DNA from: Bacteroidota bacterium
Lineage (GTDB): Bacteria > Bacteroidota > Bacteroidia > Chitinophagales > Chitinophagaceae
DNA length: 64,000 bases
Direction of reading: 5' to 3'
Assembly: GCA_030706735.1 (NCBI GenBank)
Contig: JAUZNZ010000027.1
Span: 1 to 64,000 of the forward strand
A program made the position numbers and the translations under genes. Shown piece by piece: positions 41,637-50,403 of the stretch. How positions within the stretch are numbered: the stretch's first letter is position 1; each line of letters begins with the position of its first letter. Below the pieces are notes generated by a model. It was not told the DNA's origin. It was given only the letters and a program-made list of their open reading frames with translations, and did no database searches.

Positions 41637-43067
41637 TTAGTTCTCACTGCCCGGCACCGGCCCTAAAAAATTAGTTCTGATCTCGTCGATCTTTTTATTG
41701 CCTTCGTACAAGCCCAGGCGGATCGAGGTCTTTCTTTCGGTGAGCGTGCGGCGGGGCAATACGACGAAGAAATTCCCTGCCCCCTCGTCTTCCCGTTTTA
41801 CCCTGATCGGTGCGCCTCCGATGATCTCCACGTCGCCTTTCCGGCCCTCGAGCCGTACCTGCAGGGGCACGGGGTGGACCGTCTTGTTGGCGATCTTGAT
41901 CGTATACAGGTTGGAAAGGCTGTCGGCGCCACGTTCCTGGAACAACATGCCGGGTGCGCGCATGACCGTAGCGTCCACGTCCTTCCGGCTCCAGAGGAGG
42001 GCGGACAGGATCAATACGAGGAAGGTGAGAAGGCCTGTATATAGCTTCATACGCAGGGTATACCGCAAGGGTTCGTGGCCGGAAATGCCATACTCCGAAG
42101 CATAACGGACGAGGTTCGGCCGGCGCCCGGTCTTTTCCATCATCAGATTGCACGCGTCGATGCAAGCCGTGCAGCCGACGCACTCCATCTGGGTGCCATT
42201 CCGGATATCGATGCCGGTCGGGCAGACCTTGACGCATTGAAAGCAGTCCAGGCAATCGCCGTGGGGGTCTGTAGATTGCTTAGTGAATTTTCTTCTCGGT
42301 TCTCCCCGTTTGTAGTCGTAGGCCACGATCATTGAATTGCGATCGAGGAGGACGCTTTGTAAACGCCCGTAGGGGCAGATGGTCGTGCAAACCTGTTCGC
42401 GAAAGTAGGCGTATACGGCATAAAAGACCGCCGAAAAGGTCAGGATCGACAGCAGTCCGGCAATATGATGCGAGATGGGCTCTGTCGCCATCTTTTTCAC
42501 GCCGTTGATGCCGATCAGGTAGGCCAGGAAGGTATTGGCGATGAGGAAGGACAAGAGGTAGAAGGCCCCGTGCTTGGCTGCTTTTTTCGCGATCCTGGAA
42601 GCGGTCCAGGGCGATTTCGCCAGTACTTTCTGTTGTGCTGCATCCCCCTCGATCAGGTATTCCACCTTCCGGAACAGCATTTCCATGAAGATGGTTTGGG
42701 GGCAGACCCATCCGCAAAAGAGGCGCCCGAAGGCCGCGGTGAACAATACCACGAAGATGATAAAGGTCACCATCGTCAGTCCGAAAATAAAGAAGTCCTG
42801 GGGCCAGAAGATCTTGCCGAAGAGAATGAACCTGGCCTCTCCGAAATTGAAGAGGAAGAAGGGCTGATCATTGACGTAGACAAAGGGCATCGAAAAGAAG
42901 AGCAGGAAAAATGCCCAACTGATGTAGGTACGCAGGTTGTACCAGCTACCCCTGGGTTTTTGGGCATAAATCCAGTTCCGTTTTCCCCGTGCATCTACTG
43001 TCGCGAGGTGGTCCCGGAATGATTCCGGCGGCGGGACTGGAGTCGGGATTTGATCTGAGGTTGCCAT
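41637..43067 (-). CDS. ccoG: CcoG/FixG iron-sulfur copper-reductase-like protein
   Basis: A 476-residue membrane protein. It has an N-terminal region with four or five helices, CGWVCPQTIFMEMLFRKVE, and two 4Fe-4S groups (CLDCFQCVKVCPTGIDI and CVGCTACIDACN). The C-terminal domain is periplasmic and Ig-like. CcoG is thought to reduce Cu(II) for delivery to the cbb3 oxidase. Its start immediately follows ccoP. Confidence 0.93.
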   Translation of the reverse strand: MATSDQIPTPVPPPESFRDHLATVDARGKRNWIYAQKPRGSWYNLRTYISWAFFLLFFSMPFVYVNDQPFFLFNFGEARFILFGKIFWPQDFFIFGLTMVTFIIFVVLFTAAFGRLFCGWVCPQTIFMEMLFRKVEYLIEGDAAQQKVLAKSPWTASRIAKKAAKHGAFYLLSFLIANTFLAYLIGINGVKKMATEPISHHIAGLLSILTFSAVFYAVYAYFREQVCTTICPYGRLQSVLLDRNSMIVAYDYKRGEPRRKFTKQSTDPHGDCLDCFQCVKVCPTGIDIRNGTQMECVGCTACIDACNLMMEKTGRRPNLVRYASEYGISGHEPLRYTLRMKLYTGLLTFLVLILSALLWSRKDVDATVMRAPGMLFQERGADSLSNLYTIKIANKTVHPVPLQVRLEGRKGDVEIIGGAPIRVKREDEGAGNFFVVLPRRTLTERKTSIRLGLYEGNKKIDEIRTNFLGPVPGSEN

Positions 43068-43068
43068 A

Positions 43069-44037
43069 TTATTTGGCCAGGATGCCCTGGGGCGGTTTAG
43101 GGTTTGGGGGATTTGAGCCCGTCAGCGATTTTACGTAGCTGGCGATCTGGGCGATCTGGGAAGGTGAAAAATCATCTTTCCAGCTTTTCATTCCTTTTTC
43201 AGGCCAGCCATATTTGATGGTTTTGAATACGTCATTAATCGATCCTCCGTGGAGCCAATAGGCGTCCGTCAGATTGGGGCCCACGCCCCCTTCCCCATTC
43301 TTGCCATGGCAGGCAAAGCAGGTCGTTTCGAAGATGGACTTGCCTGCCCCGAGATCGGACGGGGCTGTGAGGAGCTTGACGGTTGTCTCATCCACACTAT
43401 TGGCCGACTTTTTCAGGTAGGCCTCCTTTTGGATTGCGGCCTCGCTGACGGCGATGGTATATTCTTCGTCCTGGAGGGGCGCGGTATGGGAGACATGGTA
43501 ACGCCAGAGATAGATGGCGGCAAAAACCATCGTGGCGTAGAAACCATACTTCCACCAGGGTGGCAATTTATTATCCAGTTCGCGGATGCCGTCATAATCA
43601 TGACCGAGGTCCAGGTCGGCCTCTTCCACGATGGGTTTGAACCGGTTCAGCCTGGTCCACCATGCCGAGAAGGAGAATGCCGGTTTTGAAGCGGCCGGAG
43701 CTGTGGCGGATGCGCCGATCGCCGATGCGGCGGCTGCGGATGCTGCCTTGGCGGATTCCGACTTCAGCAAGCTGTTGATATTATAGAGAAGGTAGAGTAT
43801 GACGAGGATCTCCACGCCAATCACGGACACGATCATATAGAAGGCGGTATCACTCAGGCCATTGATCATGGGCCCGGTCACTGCAAGCGGCAGTATGCCT
43901 GCCTTATGTTCGTTATTACGAGCCGCTTTCAATAAAATGGCGGCCAGTGACCGGATCACGATGAGGAGCAAAACGATCACGCCGATCATGATCCATACGA
44001 AGGGTTGGGACAGGGACGAGGGTTGTGCCATAAACAT
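43069..44037 (-). CDS. ccoP: cbb3 oxidase subunit III (CcoP), single haem
   Basis: 322 residues from the ATG at 44037 (44031 is equally possible; the ORF-track start is TTG). Two or three N-terminal helices, an Ala-rich linker, an FixP N-terminal segment (DGIRELDNKLPPWWKYGFYATMVFA), and one c-type haem site CFACHGKNGEGGVGPNL. Proteobacterial CcoP has two haems; one is usual in Bacteroidota. It passes electrons to CcoO. Confidence 0.92.
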   Translation of the reverse strand: MFMAQPSSLSQPFVWIMIGVIVLLLIVIRSLAAILLKAARNNEHKAGILPLAVTGPMINGLSDTAFYMIVSVIGVEILVILYLLYNINSLLKSESAKAASAAAASAIGASATAPAASKPAFSFSAWWTRLNRFKPIVEEADLDLGHDYDGIRELDNKLPPWWKYGFYATMVFAAIYLWRYHVSHTAPLQDEEYTIAVSEAAIQKEAYLKKSANSVDETTVKLLTAPSDLGAGKSIFETTCFACHGKNGEGGVGPNLTDAYWLHGGSINDVFKTIKYGWPEKGMKSWKDDFSPSQIAQIASYVKSLTGSNPPNPKPPQGILAK

Positions 44038-44058
44038 GATTTTTAAATGAACCAAGGA

Positions 44059-44217
44059 TCAGTCGAGCGGGATATTCCGGATCTCCTCGATCATTTGCTT
44101 GTCCGCCTTGATGGACCAGATGAGCATGATCAGGAAGAAACCGCCGAACAGCAGCAGGGAGGACATCCCGTATATGCTGACCCCGCTGATCTTTTCCAGG
44201 TAATTGATGAATTTCAT
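44059..44217 (-). CDS. ccoQ: CcoQ-like small membrane subunit
   Basis: A 52-residue protein too short for the ORF track. Minus-strand translation MKFINYLEKISGVSIYGMSS, then a single helix (LLLFGGFFLIMLIWSI) and a charged tail KADKQMIEEIRNIPLD. Position between ccoNO and ccoP and the single-helix layout match CcoQ, which stabilises the oxidase. Confidence 0.8.
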   Translation of the reverse strand: MKFINYLEKISGVSIYGMSSLLLFGGFFLIMLIWSIKADKQMIEEIRNIPLD

Positions 44218-44253
44218 ATCGAAACTTTTTGATTTATTTACTTATTGTCGGCA

Positions 44254-46413
44254 TCAGTTCCCCATGACCGAATGGCCATCGTTGACTGCGGCCGTCTGCT
44301 CTTTAGGCGCCGCTTTGATATCCTTTCCCACTCTTTGCAGATAGGCGATCAATGCGACGATCTCTTTATTCTGGCCGGTGCCGATCTTATCGGATCTCAG
44401 CGAGGCCCTGATCGTCTGCTCCTGCCTGACGATATCCTGGTTGGCCTTCTCGGCATAGCCATCCGGGTAGGGTACGCCGAGGGTCTGCATGGCTTTGATC
44501 TTTTTGTAGGTATCCACGGTATCGATCTCATGATCGAAGAGCCAGACGTACGAAGGCATGATCGAACCCGGCGACATGGATTGCGGGTCGAGCATGTGAT
44601 TATAGTGCCAGCTATCCGGATATTTGCCGCCGATGCGGGCCAGGTCGGGGCCGGTCCTTTTCGAACCCCATTGGAAGGGATGATCGTATACAAATTCTCC
44701 CGCCTTGGAATACTCGCCATAGCGGGCCACCTCGTCACGGAAGGGCCGGACCATCTGGGAGTGGCAGAGGTAGCAGCCTTCTCGCACGTAGATATCCCGT
44801 CCGTGGAGTTCCAGGGCCGTGTAGGGCTTGACGCTGCTGATCGTCGGAATATTCGATTTAACCAGGAAGGTCGGAACCAATTCGATGAGGCCGCCGATCA
44901 CCACGGCGATGAGGCTGAAGACGAGCATCTGCATGGGCCTCTTTTCGATCCAGCGATGCCAGTGCGAGCGGCCATGCGTTTCGGAGGTACGGACAAGGGG
45001 CGCTGCTTCGGCCGCTTCATTGCCGACGAATTGCCCCCTGGCGATCGTCTTGCGCAGATTATAGACCATGATGAGGGCGCCGGAGAGGTACAGGGCCCCG
45101 CCGAGGCTGCGTGTCACGTACATGGGGATCACGTGGGTTACCGTTTCGAGGAACTGGAACTTCAGCTGACCTTCTTCGGTAAAGCTCTTCCACATCATGC
45201 TCTGCGTAAAGCCAGCCCAATACATCGGCACCACATAGAGGATGATCCCAATGGTTCCGATCCAGAAATGCGTGCCGGCGAGTTTTTTGGAGTAGAGGGG
45301 GGTGTTCCACATCCGGGGGATGAGCCAATACAGGACGCCGAAGGTGAGGAATCCGTTCCAGCCAAGGGCTCCGACGTGTACGTGCGCGATGGTCCAGTCG
45401 GTGAAATGGGAGATCGCGTTGACATTTTTGAGGGCCAGCATGGGGCCTTCGAACGTTGCCATGCCATAGCAGGTGATGGCCACGACGAGGAACTTCAGCA
45501 CCGGCTCTTCGCGGACCTTGTCCCAGGCTCCCCGGAGGGTGAAGAGTCCATTGAGCATACCACCCCAGCTCGGAAAGATCAGCATGACGGAAAAGACGAC
45601 GCCGAGGGACTGGGCCCAGTCGGGCAAGGCGGTGTACAATAAATGGTGAGGTCCGGCCCAGATATAGATAAAGATAAGCGACCAGAAATGGACGATCGAA
45701 AGACGATAGGAGTAGATGGGGCGGTTGGCCGCCTTCGGAAGGAAATAATACATTAAACCCAGGTAGGGGGTCGTCAGGAAGAAGGCTACGGCGTTGTGCC
45801 CGTACCACCATTGTACCAGGGCATCCTGGACGCCGGCGTACCAGCTGTAGCTTTTCCACATCGTCACGGGAAGTTCCATGGAATTGACGATGTGCAGCAT
45901 GGCCACGGTGACCCATGTCGCGATATAGAACCAGATCGCGACGTATATATGCTTTTCGCGGCGTTTGATGAGCGTACCGAACAGGTTAATTCCGAAGATC
46001 ACCCACACGATCGTGATGGCGATATCGATCGGCCATTCCAGTTCAGCATATTCCTTCCCGCTTGTCTTGCCCATCCATAATGTGATGGCGCCGGCCACGA
46101 TAATGGCCTGCCAGCCCCAGAAATGCAGCTTGCTGAGCAGATCGCTGAACATCCTGGTCTTGCAAAGGCGTTGCAGGGAATAGTATACGCCCATGAAAAT
46201 GCCGTTGCCGACAAAGGCGAAGATCACGGCGTTGGTATGTACAGGGCGCATCCGGCCGAAGGTCGTTGCGGGCAGGCCCAGGTTGATCGCCGGGTAATAA
46301 AGGGCGATCGCCGCCCAGAGGCCGGCCAGCATTCCTACGACGGCCCAGAGTACGACGGCATAGGCAAACCACTTTACGATCTTATTGTCGTAATAAAATT
46401 TTTCAAGCTGCAT
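44254..46413 (-). CDS. ccoNO: fused cbb3 oxidase subunits I and II (CcoNO)
   Basis: A 719-residue fusion. The first about 480 residues are the twelve-helix CcoN haem-copper core (VHTNAVIFAFVGNGIFMG near the first His ligand, WWYGHNAVAFFLT, and the helix with AHVHVGALGWNGF). The remainder is CcoO, with one haem site CYLCHSQMVRPF and MPSYVWLF. The fusion is known from Bacteroidota. The enzyme reduces O2 with high affinity at low oxygen and pumps protons. It starts 2 bp after ccoS. Confidence 0.95.
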   Translation of the reverse strand: MQLEKFYYDNKIVKWFAYAVVLWAVVGMLAGLWAAIALYYPAINLGLPATTFGRMRPVHTNAVIFAFVGNGIFMGVYYSLQRLCKTRMFSDLLSKLHFWGWQAIIVAGAITLWMGKTSGKEYAELEWPIDIAITIVWVIFGINLFGTLIKRREKHIYVAIWFYIATWVTVAMLHIVNSMELPVTMWKSYSWYAGVQDALVQWWYGHNAVAFFLTTPYLGLMYYFLPKAANRPIYSYRLSIVHFWSLIFIYIWAGPHHLLYTALPDWAQSLGVVFSVMLIFPSWGGMLNGLFTLRGAWDKVREEPVLKFLVVAITCYGMATFEGPMLALKNVNAISHFTDWTIAHVHVGALGWNGFLTFGVLYWLIPRMWNTPLYSKKLAGTHFWIGTIGIILYVVPMYWAGFTQSMMWKSFTEEGQLKFQFLETVTHVIPMYVTRSLGGALYLSGALIMVYNLRKTIARGQFVGNEAAEAAPLVRTSETHGRSHWHRWIEKRPMQMLVFSLIAVVIGGLIELVPTFLVKSNIPTISSVKPYTALELHGRDIYVREGCYLCHSQMVRPFRDEVARYGEYSKAGEFVYDHPFQWGSKRTGPDLARIGGKYPDSWHYNHMLDPQSMSPGSIMPSYVWLFDHEIDTVDTYKKIKAMQTLGVPYPDGYAEKANQDIVRQEQTIRASLRSDKIGTGQNKEIVALIAYLQRVGKDIKAAPKEQTAAVNDGHSVMGN

Positions 46414-46415
46414 GG

Positions 46416-46598
46416 TTATTGATTTGTCGGGTTTTTGTCGGGATCGATTGCCGGCAATGCCTCGTCGTCGAAGAGGATGCGCCTGGGAGGAGAATAGTCA
46501 TCCTCGAACTGGCCGTTCCGAACACTGCGGACGAAGGCCGCGAGGAACAAAAGGGCTATGAAGAGGCTGGCGATCAGCAGGATGATAATAACGCTCAT
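46416..46598 (-). CDS. ccoS: cbb3 oxidase assembly protein CcoS
   Basis: 60 residues with an N-terminal helix (IIILLIASLFIALLFLAAFV) then FEDDYSPPRRILFDDE, as in CcoS, which helps insert haem and copper in CcoN. First gene of the cco structural operon; the promoter with paired sites lies 49 bp upstream. Confidence 0.92.
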   Translation of the reverse strand: MSVIIILLIASLFIALLFLAAFVRSVRNGQFEDDYSPPRRILFDDEALPAIDPDKNPTNQ

Positions 46599-46639
46599 AT
46601 TCCGGTTTAGTATTTTGATAGGGTTTGTTATATAATTGG

Positions 46640-46705
46640 TAAAAATATCCTGAACAGGAGCCGCAGGGAATGATCTCCGTCAGGGCTTATCCTGATCCTC
46701 CTCAT
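46640..46705 (-). promoter_or_regulatory. cco operon promoter with paired FNR/CRP-like sites
   Basis: CTGATCCTCCTCAT (46692-46705) and ATGATCTCCGTCAG (46670-46683), 22 bp apart. The -7 element TATTTTTA has its T at 46647, 29.5 bp from the proximal site. This separates the structural cco genes from ccoI, which has its own promoter and terminator. Confidence 0.82.
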
Positions 46706-46713
46706 CTGAAAAT

Positions 46714-46742
46714 GGGCGCCCCGGGTTGACACCGAGGCGCCC
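46714..46742 (-). terminator. probable terminator after ccoI
   Basis: On the minus strand a GC-rich hairpin (arms GGGCGCC/GGCGCCC) follows the ccoI stop by a few bases and is followed by ATTTTC. The U-tract is short, so termination may be partial. Confidence 0.65.
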
Positions 46743-46746
46743 CGCA

Positions 46747-49179
46747 TCACAACCTTAACCACCTGGCAACCCCGTTACTGGATCCGTAGGTTACCAACAA
46801 AATCGTCAATGAACTGGAAGGCATCAGGATCGCTGCGACCAGGGGGGACAGTGCCCCGCTGACCGCGAAGGCCAGTCCGACCAGATTATATACTATGGAT
46901 AGTATAAAACTTGCCAGGATGATGCGTTTACCGGCCCGGCAGAGACGGATAAAATCCGGCAATCGTCCAAGCCCGTCGGCGCGAAGGATCGCGTCGCTTG
47001 CCGGGGTAAAATTATTGGAGTCCTCCGTAAGCGCGATCCCGATGTCACTTTGTTGCAGGGCGCCTGCGTCGTTCAGGCCGTCACCGATCATCATCACTTT
47101 TTTGCCGATGCGCTGGAGGTGCTGGATGTACCTGGATTTACCCACCGGGGTCTGGTCGAAGAGAAGTACCGTGTCGCGGCCAAGGAGTTCCTGTACCTGA
47201 TCCTCTTCGCGGGCATTGTCTCCGGATAGTACGGAGAGCGTCGCGTATTTTTTGACCTTGCAGGCCAGATCGGGCAAGCCTTCGCGATAGCGATTGGAGG
47301 TCGAATAGAAGCCCAGCAGCTTTCGATCGATGGCGACATAGATGCGCGTGCCTTTGCCCTTGTCCTTTGATTCGCCGGTGAGAAATGCCAGGGAACCCAG
47401 CGCGATCCGTTCATGGCTGATGATCCCTTCGACCCCTTTTCCGGGAATCTCCTGAAAATGCTGAACCTCCGGGGAGCGGCCGGCATTCATCCGGCCGGCA
47501 TTCAAATGCCGCGAGAGCGTCTTGCTGAGGGGATGATGGGATTGGGCAGCGAGTATCGCCACCGAAGCCTGCTGTTTTGGGGTCAGTTCATCTCCTGTAT
47601 AAAAGAGTTCCTGCCGGCCTGCTTCGGTCAGCGTACCGGTCTTGTCAAAAACGATATGGTTGGATACGGCCACCCGCTCGATGGTTTCCGCATTCCTGAG
47701 ATAGAAATGATTTCGACCGAGGATCCGGAGCAGGTTGCCATTCGTAAAAGTGCTGGACAGGAATAGCGCGCAGGGGCAGGCGACAATCAGTACAGCCGTC
47801 ACGCTGTTCCAGACCCGGGCGGGATCATGCGTGCTCCAGTAGAATGCGGCGGCGGCTGCAACGGCCAGGACGATATAGGTGAAGTAGCGGCTGAGCGGAT
47901 GAACAAACGAAAAATCGCCCTCCGTTTTGGATGTGCGGTCGTTCTTATCCTTGCGATTCCAGAGTTGGGTCAGGTAGCTTTGCGCCACCTCCCGCACCAC
48001 CAGCATCTCGATCGCCGCGCCGGTCTGGCGTCCTCCCGCGTAGAGCAGTTCTCCCATTTGTTTGTCCACCGGCAAGGATTCACCCGTCACAAAACTATAG
48101 TCGATGAGGGCCTTGCCGCGGGTGAGGATACCGTCGGCCGGGATCAATTCTCCGCTATAAATGCGAAGCGTATCGCCGGTCCGGATATCCGCCATGGTCT
48201 TGATCGTCTCCCCATCCTCTCCTGTCGTTTCATTGCGAACGAGGACGGTCACCGCGACGGGGAAGTAAGACCTGTAATCCCGGTCGAAGGACAGGTTGCG
48301 GTAGGTCCTGTCCTGCAGAACCCGACCGGCCAGCATTAGAAATACGATCCCGCTCATGCTGTCAAAATACCCCGACCCCTGTCCGGAGAAAACTTCCCAG
48401 ACACTGCGGACGAAGGTTACGCCAATGGCCAGGACGATCGGTGCGTCGATATTCAGGAACCGGTGGCGTAATCCCTTCCAGGCGGAGGCATAAAAGGGTC
48501 GGGCGCAATAGAGCACGACAGGCAAGGAGACCAGGAAATTAAGGTAGCGAAATACCCGTTGAATGGATGGCTCGGAAAGATCGAGGCCAAGGTATTCCGG
48601 AAAGCTGATGAGCATACTGTTTGCGAAGCAAAACCCGGCTATGCCGAGCTGGAACAGGAGGCCGCTTGAGGGTTTGGAACGGGGCGCATCCCAGTCGCGA
48701 AGGCTGATATGGGGCTCATAGCCGATGGAGGTGAGCAGTTCCGCCGCCGCACGCAAAGAGGTCCGACGAGGGTCAAAAATAAGTCTAACCTGTTTGGCCG
48801 CAAAATCGACGCGGGAGGAAATGATCCCCGGGTCGAGGCGATGCAACTGCTCCAGCAGGTAGAGGCAACTACTGCAATGGATCTGGGGGGCATAGAATTG
48901 AACGTGCGTCTCCGTATCATTTTGAAAAGCGATCAGGCCGGCTGCCACTTTGGGGTCATCCAGGAAGGCGAATTTATCCTTACGAACGCCGATGCGGCGG
49001 TTGATGCCGGGATGGTCGTTCAGGCGGTAATACGTGCATAGTCCGGAATGGTCAAGCAACTGGAACACCATGCTGCACCCTTCGCAGCAAAATGCCTGTT
49101 CGCCCAGGCGAACCGGATCCGGGGGGCAACCCAACCCGCAATGGCTGCAACTGACTATGTTCTCCGCGACTGTTTCCAT
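46747..49179 (-). CDS. ccoI: CcoI/FixI copper-translocating P-type ATPase
   Basis: 810 residues. The N-terminus has cysteine-rich CSHCGLGCPP and CCEGC groups and a degenerate metal-binding domain (IHCSSC). A P1B-type core follows with LIVACPCALFLSS (the CPC metal site), DKTGTLTEAG (phosphorylated Asp) and GDGLNDAGAL. CcoI exports copper toward the periplasm for the cbb3 active site. It is divergent from the receiver-CRP gene and shares its regulatory region. Confidence 0.93.
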   Translation of the reverse strand: METVAENIVSCSHCGLGCPPDPVRLGEQAFCCEGCSMVFQLLDHSGLCTYYRLNDHPGINRRIGVRKDKFAFLDDPKVAAGLIAFQNDTETHVQFYAPQIHCSSCLYLLEQLHRLDPGIISSRVDFAAKQVRLIFDPRRTSLRAAAELLTSIGYEPHISLRDWDAPRSKPSSGLLFQLGIAGFCFANSMLISFPEYLGLDLSEPSIQRVFRYLNFLVSLPVVLYCARPFYASAWKGLRHRFLNIDAPIVLAIGVTFVRSVWEVFSGQGSGYFDSMSGIVFLMLAGRVLQDRTYRNLSFDRDYRSYFPVAVTVLVRNETTGEDGETIKTMADIRTGDTLRIYSGELIPADGILTRGKALIDYSFVTGESLPVDKQMGELLYAGGRQTGAAIEMLVVREVAQSYLTQLWNRKDKNDRTSKTEGDFSFVHPLSRYFTYIVLAVAAAAAFYWSTHDPARVWNSVTAVLIVACPCALFLSSTFTNGNLLRILGRNHFYLRNAETIERVAVSNHIVFDKTGTLTEAGRQELFYTGDELTPKQQASVAILAAQSHHPLSKTLSRHLNAGRMNAGRSPEVQHFQEIPGKGVEGIISHERIALGSLAFLTGESKDKGKGTRIYVAIDRKLLGFYSTSNRYREGLPDLACKVKKYATLSVLSGDNAREEDQVQELLGRDTVLLFDQTPVGKSRYIQHLQRIGKKVMMIGDGLNDAGALQQSDIGIALTEDSNNFTPASDAILRADGLGRLPDFIRLCRAGKRIILASFILSIVYNLVGLAFAVSGALSPLVAAILMPSSSLTILLVTYGSSNGVARWLRL

Positions 49180-49197
49180 ACTTACCGGAATAAGCGC

Positions 49198-49294
49198 GCA
49201 AAGTAGCCGGCATCGGGCGGACGACCCATGACCTCAATCAGGGAAAACCCTGATCTCCGTCAGTTGGGGGAATTGCAGTAATTATGTAGTATTG
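49198..49294. promoter_or_regulatory. divergent ccoI/regulator promoter sharing two FNR/CRP-like sites
   Basis: ATGACCTCAATCAG (49228-49241) and CTGATCTCCGTCAG (49250-49263), centred 22 bp apart. Minus side (ccoI): TACTTTGC with T at 49205, exactly 29.5 bp. Plus side (regulator): TAGTATTG with T at 49287, 30.5 bp. This predicts that the regulator gene is autoregulated. Confidence 0.83.
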
Positions 49295-49326
49295 TAGTTA
49301 CATAAACCTATAACAACCTACTTTCC

Positions 49327-50403
49327 ATGCGTAAACTGCTAGTAATCGACGATCACGATGACATTCGTGAGAATATTGCCGAGATCCTGAGCCTGTCCGG
49401 CTATGAGGTTTTTACGGCCCCCAATGGGAAAAAAGGGGTGGAGACAGCGCTGAAGGAAAAGCCGGAGCTCGTCATTTGCGATATCATGATGCCCGAGCTG
49501 GACGGATATGGCGTATTGCACCTGCTGCGAAAGAATGAATCGACAAGGGATACCCCGTTCATTTTTTTGACGGCGAAGACCGAGCGTTCCGATTTCCGGA
49601 AAGGCATGGAGATGGGAGCGGACGACTATATCACCAAACCTTTCGACGATATCGAGTTGCTCAACGCCATCGAGATCCGGCTCAAGAAGTACGATATCCT
49701 GCATGGCAAATATTCGGGAGATGAGAAGGGAGCCAGCGAGCTTATTTCAGATCTGAGCACGTCCGGCGTATTACGGCTCGACGTGCAGACGGCGGAAACC
49801 CAGGAACTGTCCAAGAAGATGAATCTCTACCAGGAGGGCAAGCGGCCCAAGGCGCTGTATTATGTAAAGAGCGGGAAGATCAAGGCCTTCCGGATGAACG
49901 AGGACGGAAAGGAATACATTACCAACCTTTATGTTGCCGGAGATTATATCGGTTATCTGCCGCTGATGGAAAACAAATCCTATGAGGACTCGGCCGTCGT
50001 GCTCGAGGATGCCGAAGTAGCTCTCTTTCCCCGCGAAGAATTCCTGGACGCGCTGTATCACGATCTGGCCATCGCCACAAAATTCATCAAACTCATTGCC
50101 AGGAACGTGCAGGAGAAGGAAGAACGGTTGTTGCAGCTTGCTTACGGATCGTTGCGCAAGCGGGTCGCCAAGGGGTTATTGGACATCCATGCTAAATTTG
50201 CCACTGCGCAGGCCGATCAAAAAAACAGTTCGACGCGTGTTGCCCTTGCCATCTCCCGGGAGGATATCGCCCAGTATATCGGCACGGCCACCGAATCGCT
50301 GATCCGCACGCTTTCAGACTTCAAATCCGAACACCTCGTGGACATCCTTGATGGGAAGATCCATATTACCGATGTGAAGAAACTGGAGAATTTATTGTAT
50401 TGA
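49327..50403 (+). CDS. receiver-domain / CRP-FNR fusion regulator
   Basis: 358 residues. Residues 1-120 are a response-regulator receiver (DDHDD acidic pair, phospho-Asp in VICDIMMPELDG, conserved Thr in FIFLTAK, Lys in DYITKPF). Residues 150-270 are a CRP-type cNMP-binding-like barrel (YVKSGKIKAFRMNEDGKEY), and 280-355 a winged helix (ISREDIAQYIGTATESLIRTL). The recognition-helix segment TESLIR keeps the Glu and Arg that in FNR (E209, R213) and CRP (E181, R185) read TGA half-sites. The only Cys is in the receiver, so an FNR-type Fe-S cluster is excluded. The best candidate for binding the window's palindromes. Confidence 0.9.
   Translation: MRKLLVIDDHDDIRENIAEILSLSGYEVFTAPNGKKGVETALKEKPELVICDIMMPELDGYGVLHLLRKNESTRDTPFIFLTAKTERSDFRKGMEMGADDYITKPFDDIELLNAIEIRLKKYDILHGKYSGDEKGASELISDLSTSGVLRLDVQTAETQELSKKMNLYQEGKRPKALYYVKSGKIKAFRMNEDGKEYITNLYVAGDYIGYLPLMENKSYEDSAVVLEDAEVALFPREEFLDALYHDLAIATKFIKLIARNVQEKEERLLQLAYGSLRKRVAKGLLDIHAKFATAQADQKNSSTRVALAISREDIAQYIGTATESLIRTLSDFKSEHLVDILDGKIHITDVKKLENLLY

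Noticed and set aside
44245-45642. 465-aa plus-strand ORF opposite ccoNO
   Set aside because: Antisense shadow of a clearly conserved oxidase gene; the His/Asp/Gly-rich translation has no family features.
49327-50403. Classical oxygen-sensing FNR
   Set aside because: The N-terminal cysteine cluster required for the 4Fe-4S sensor is missing; the only Cys lies in the receiver domain.
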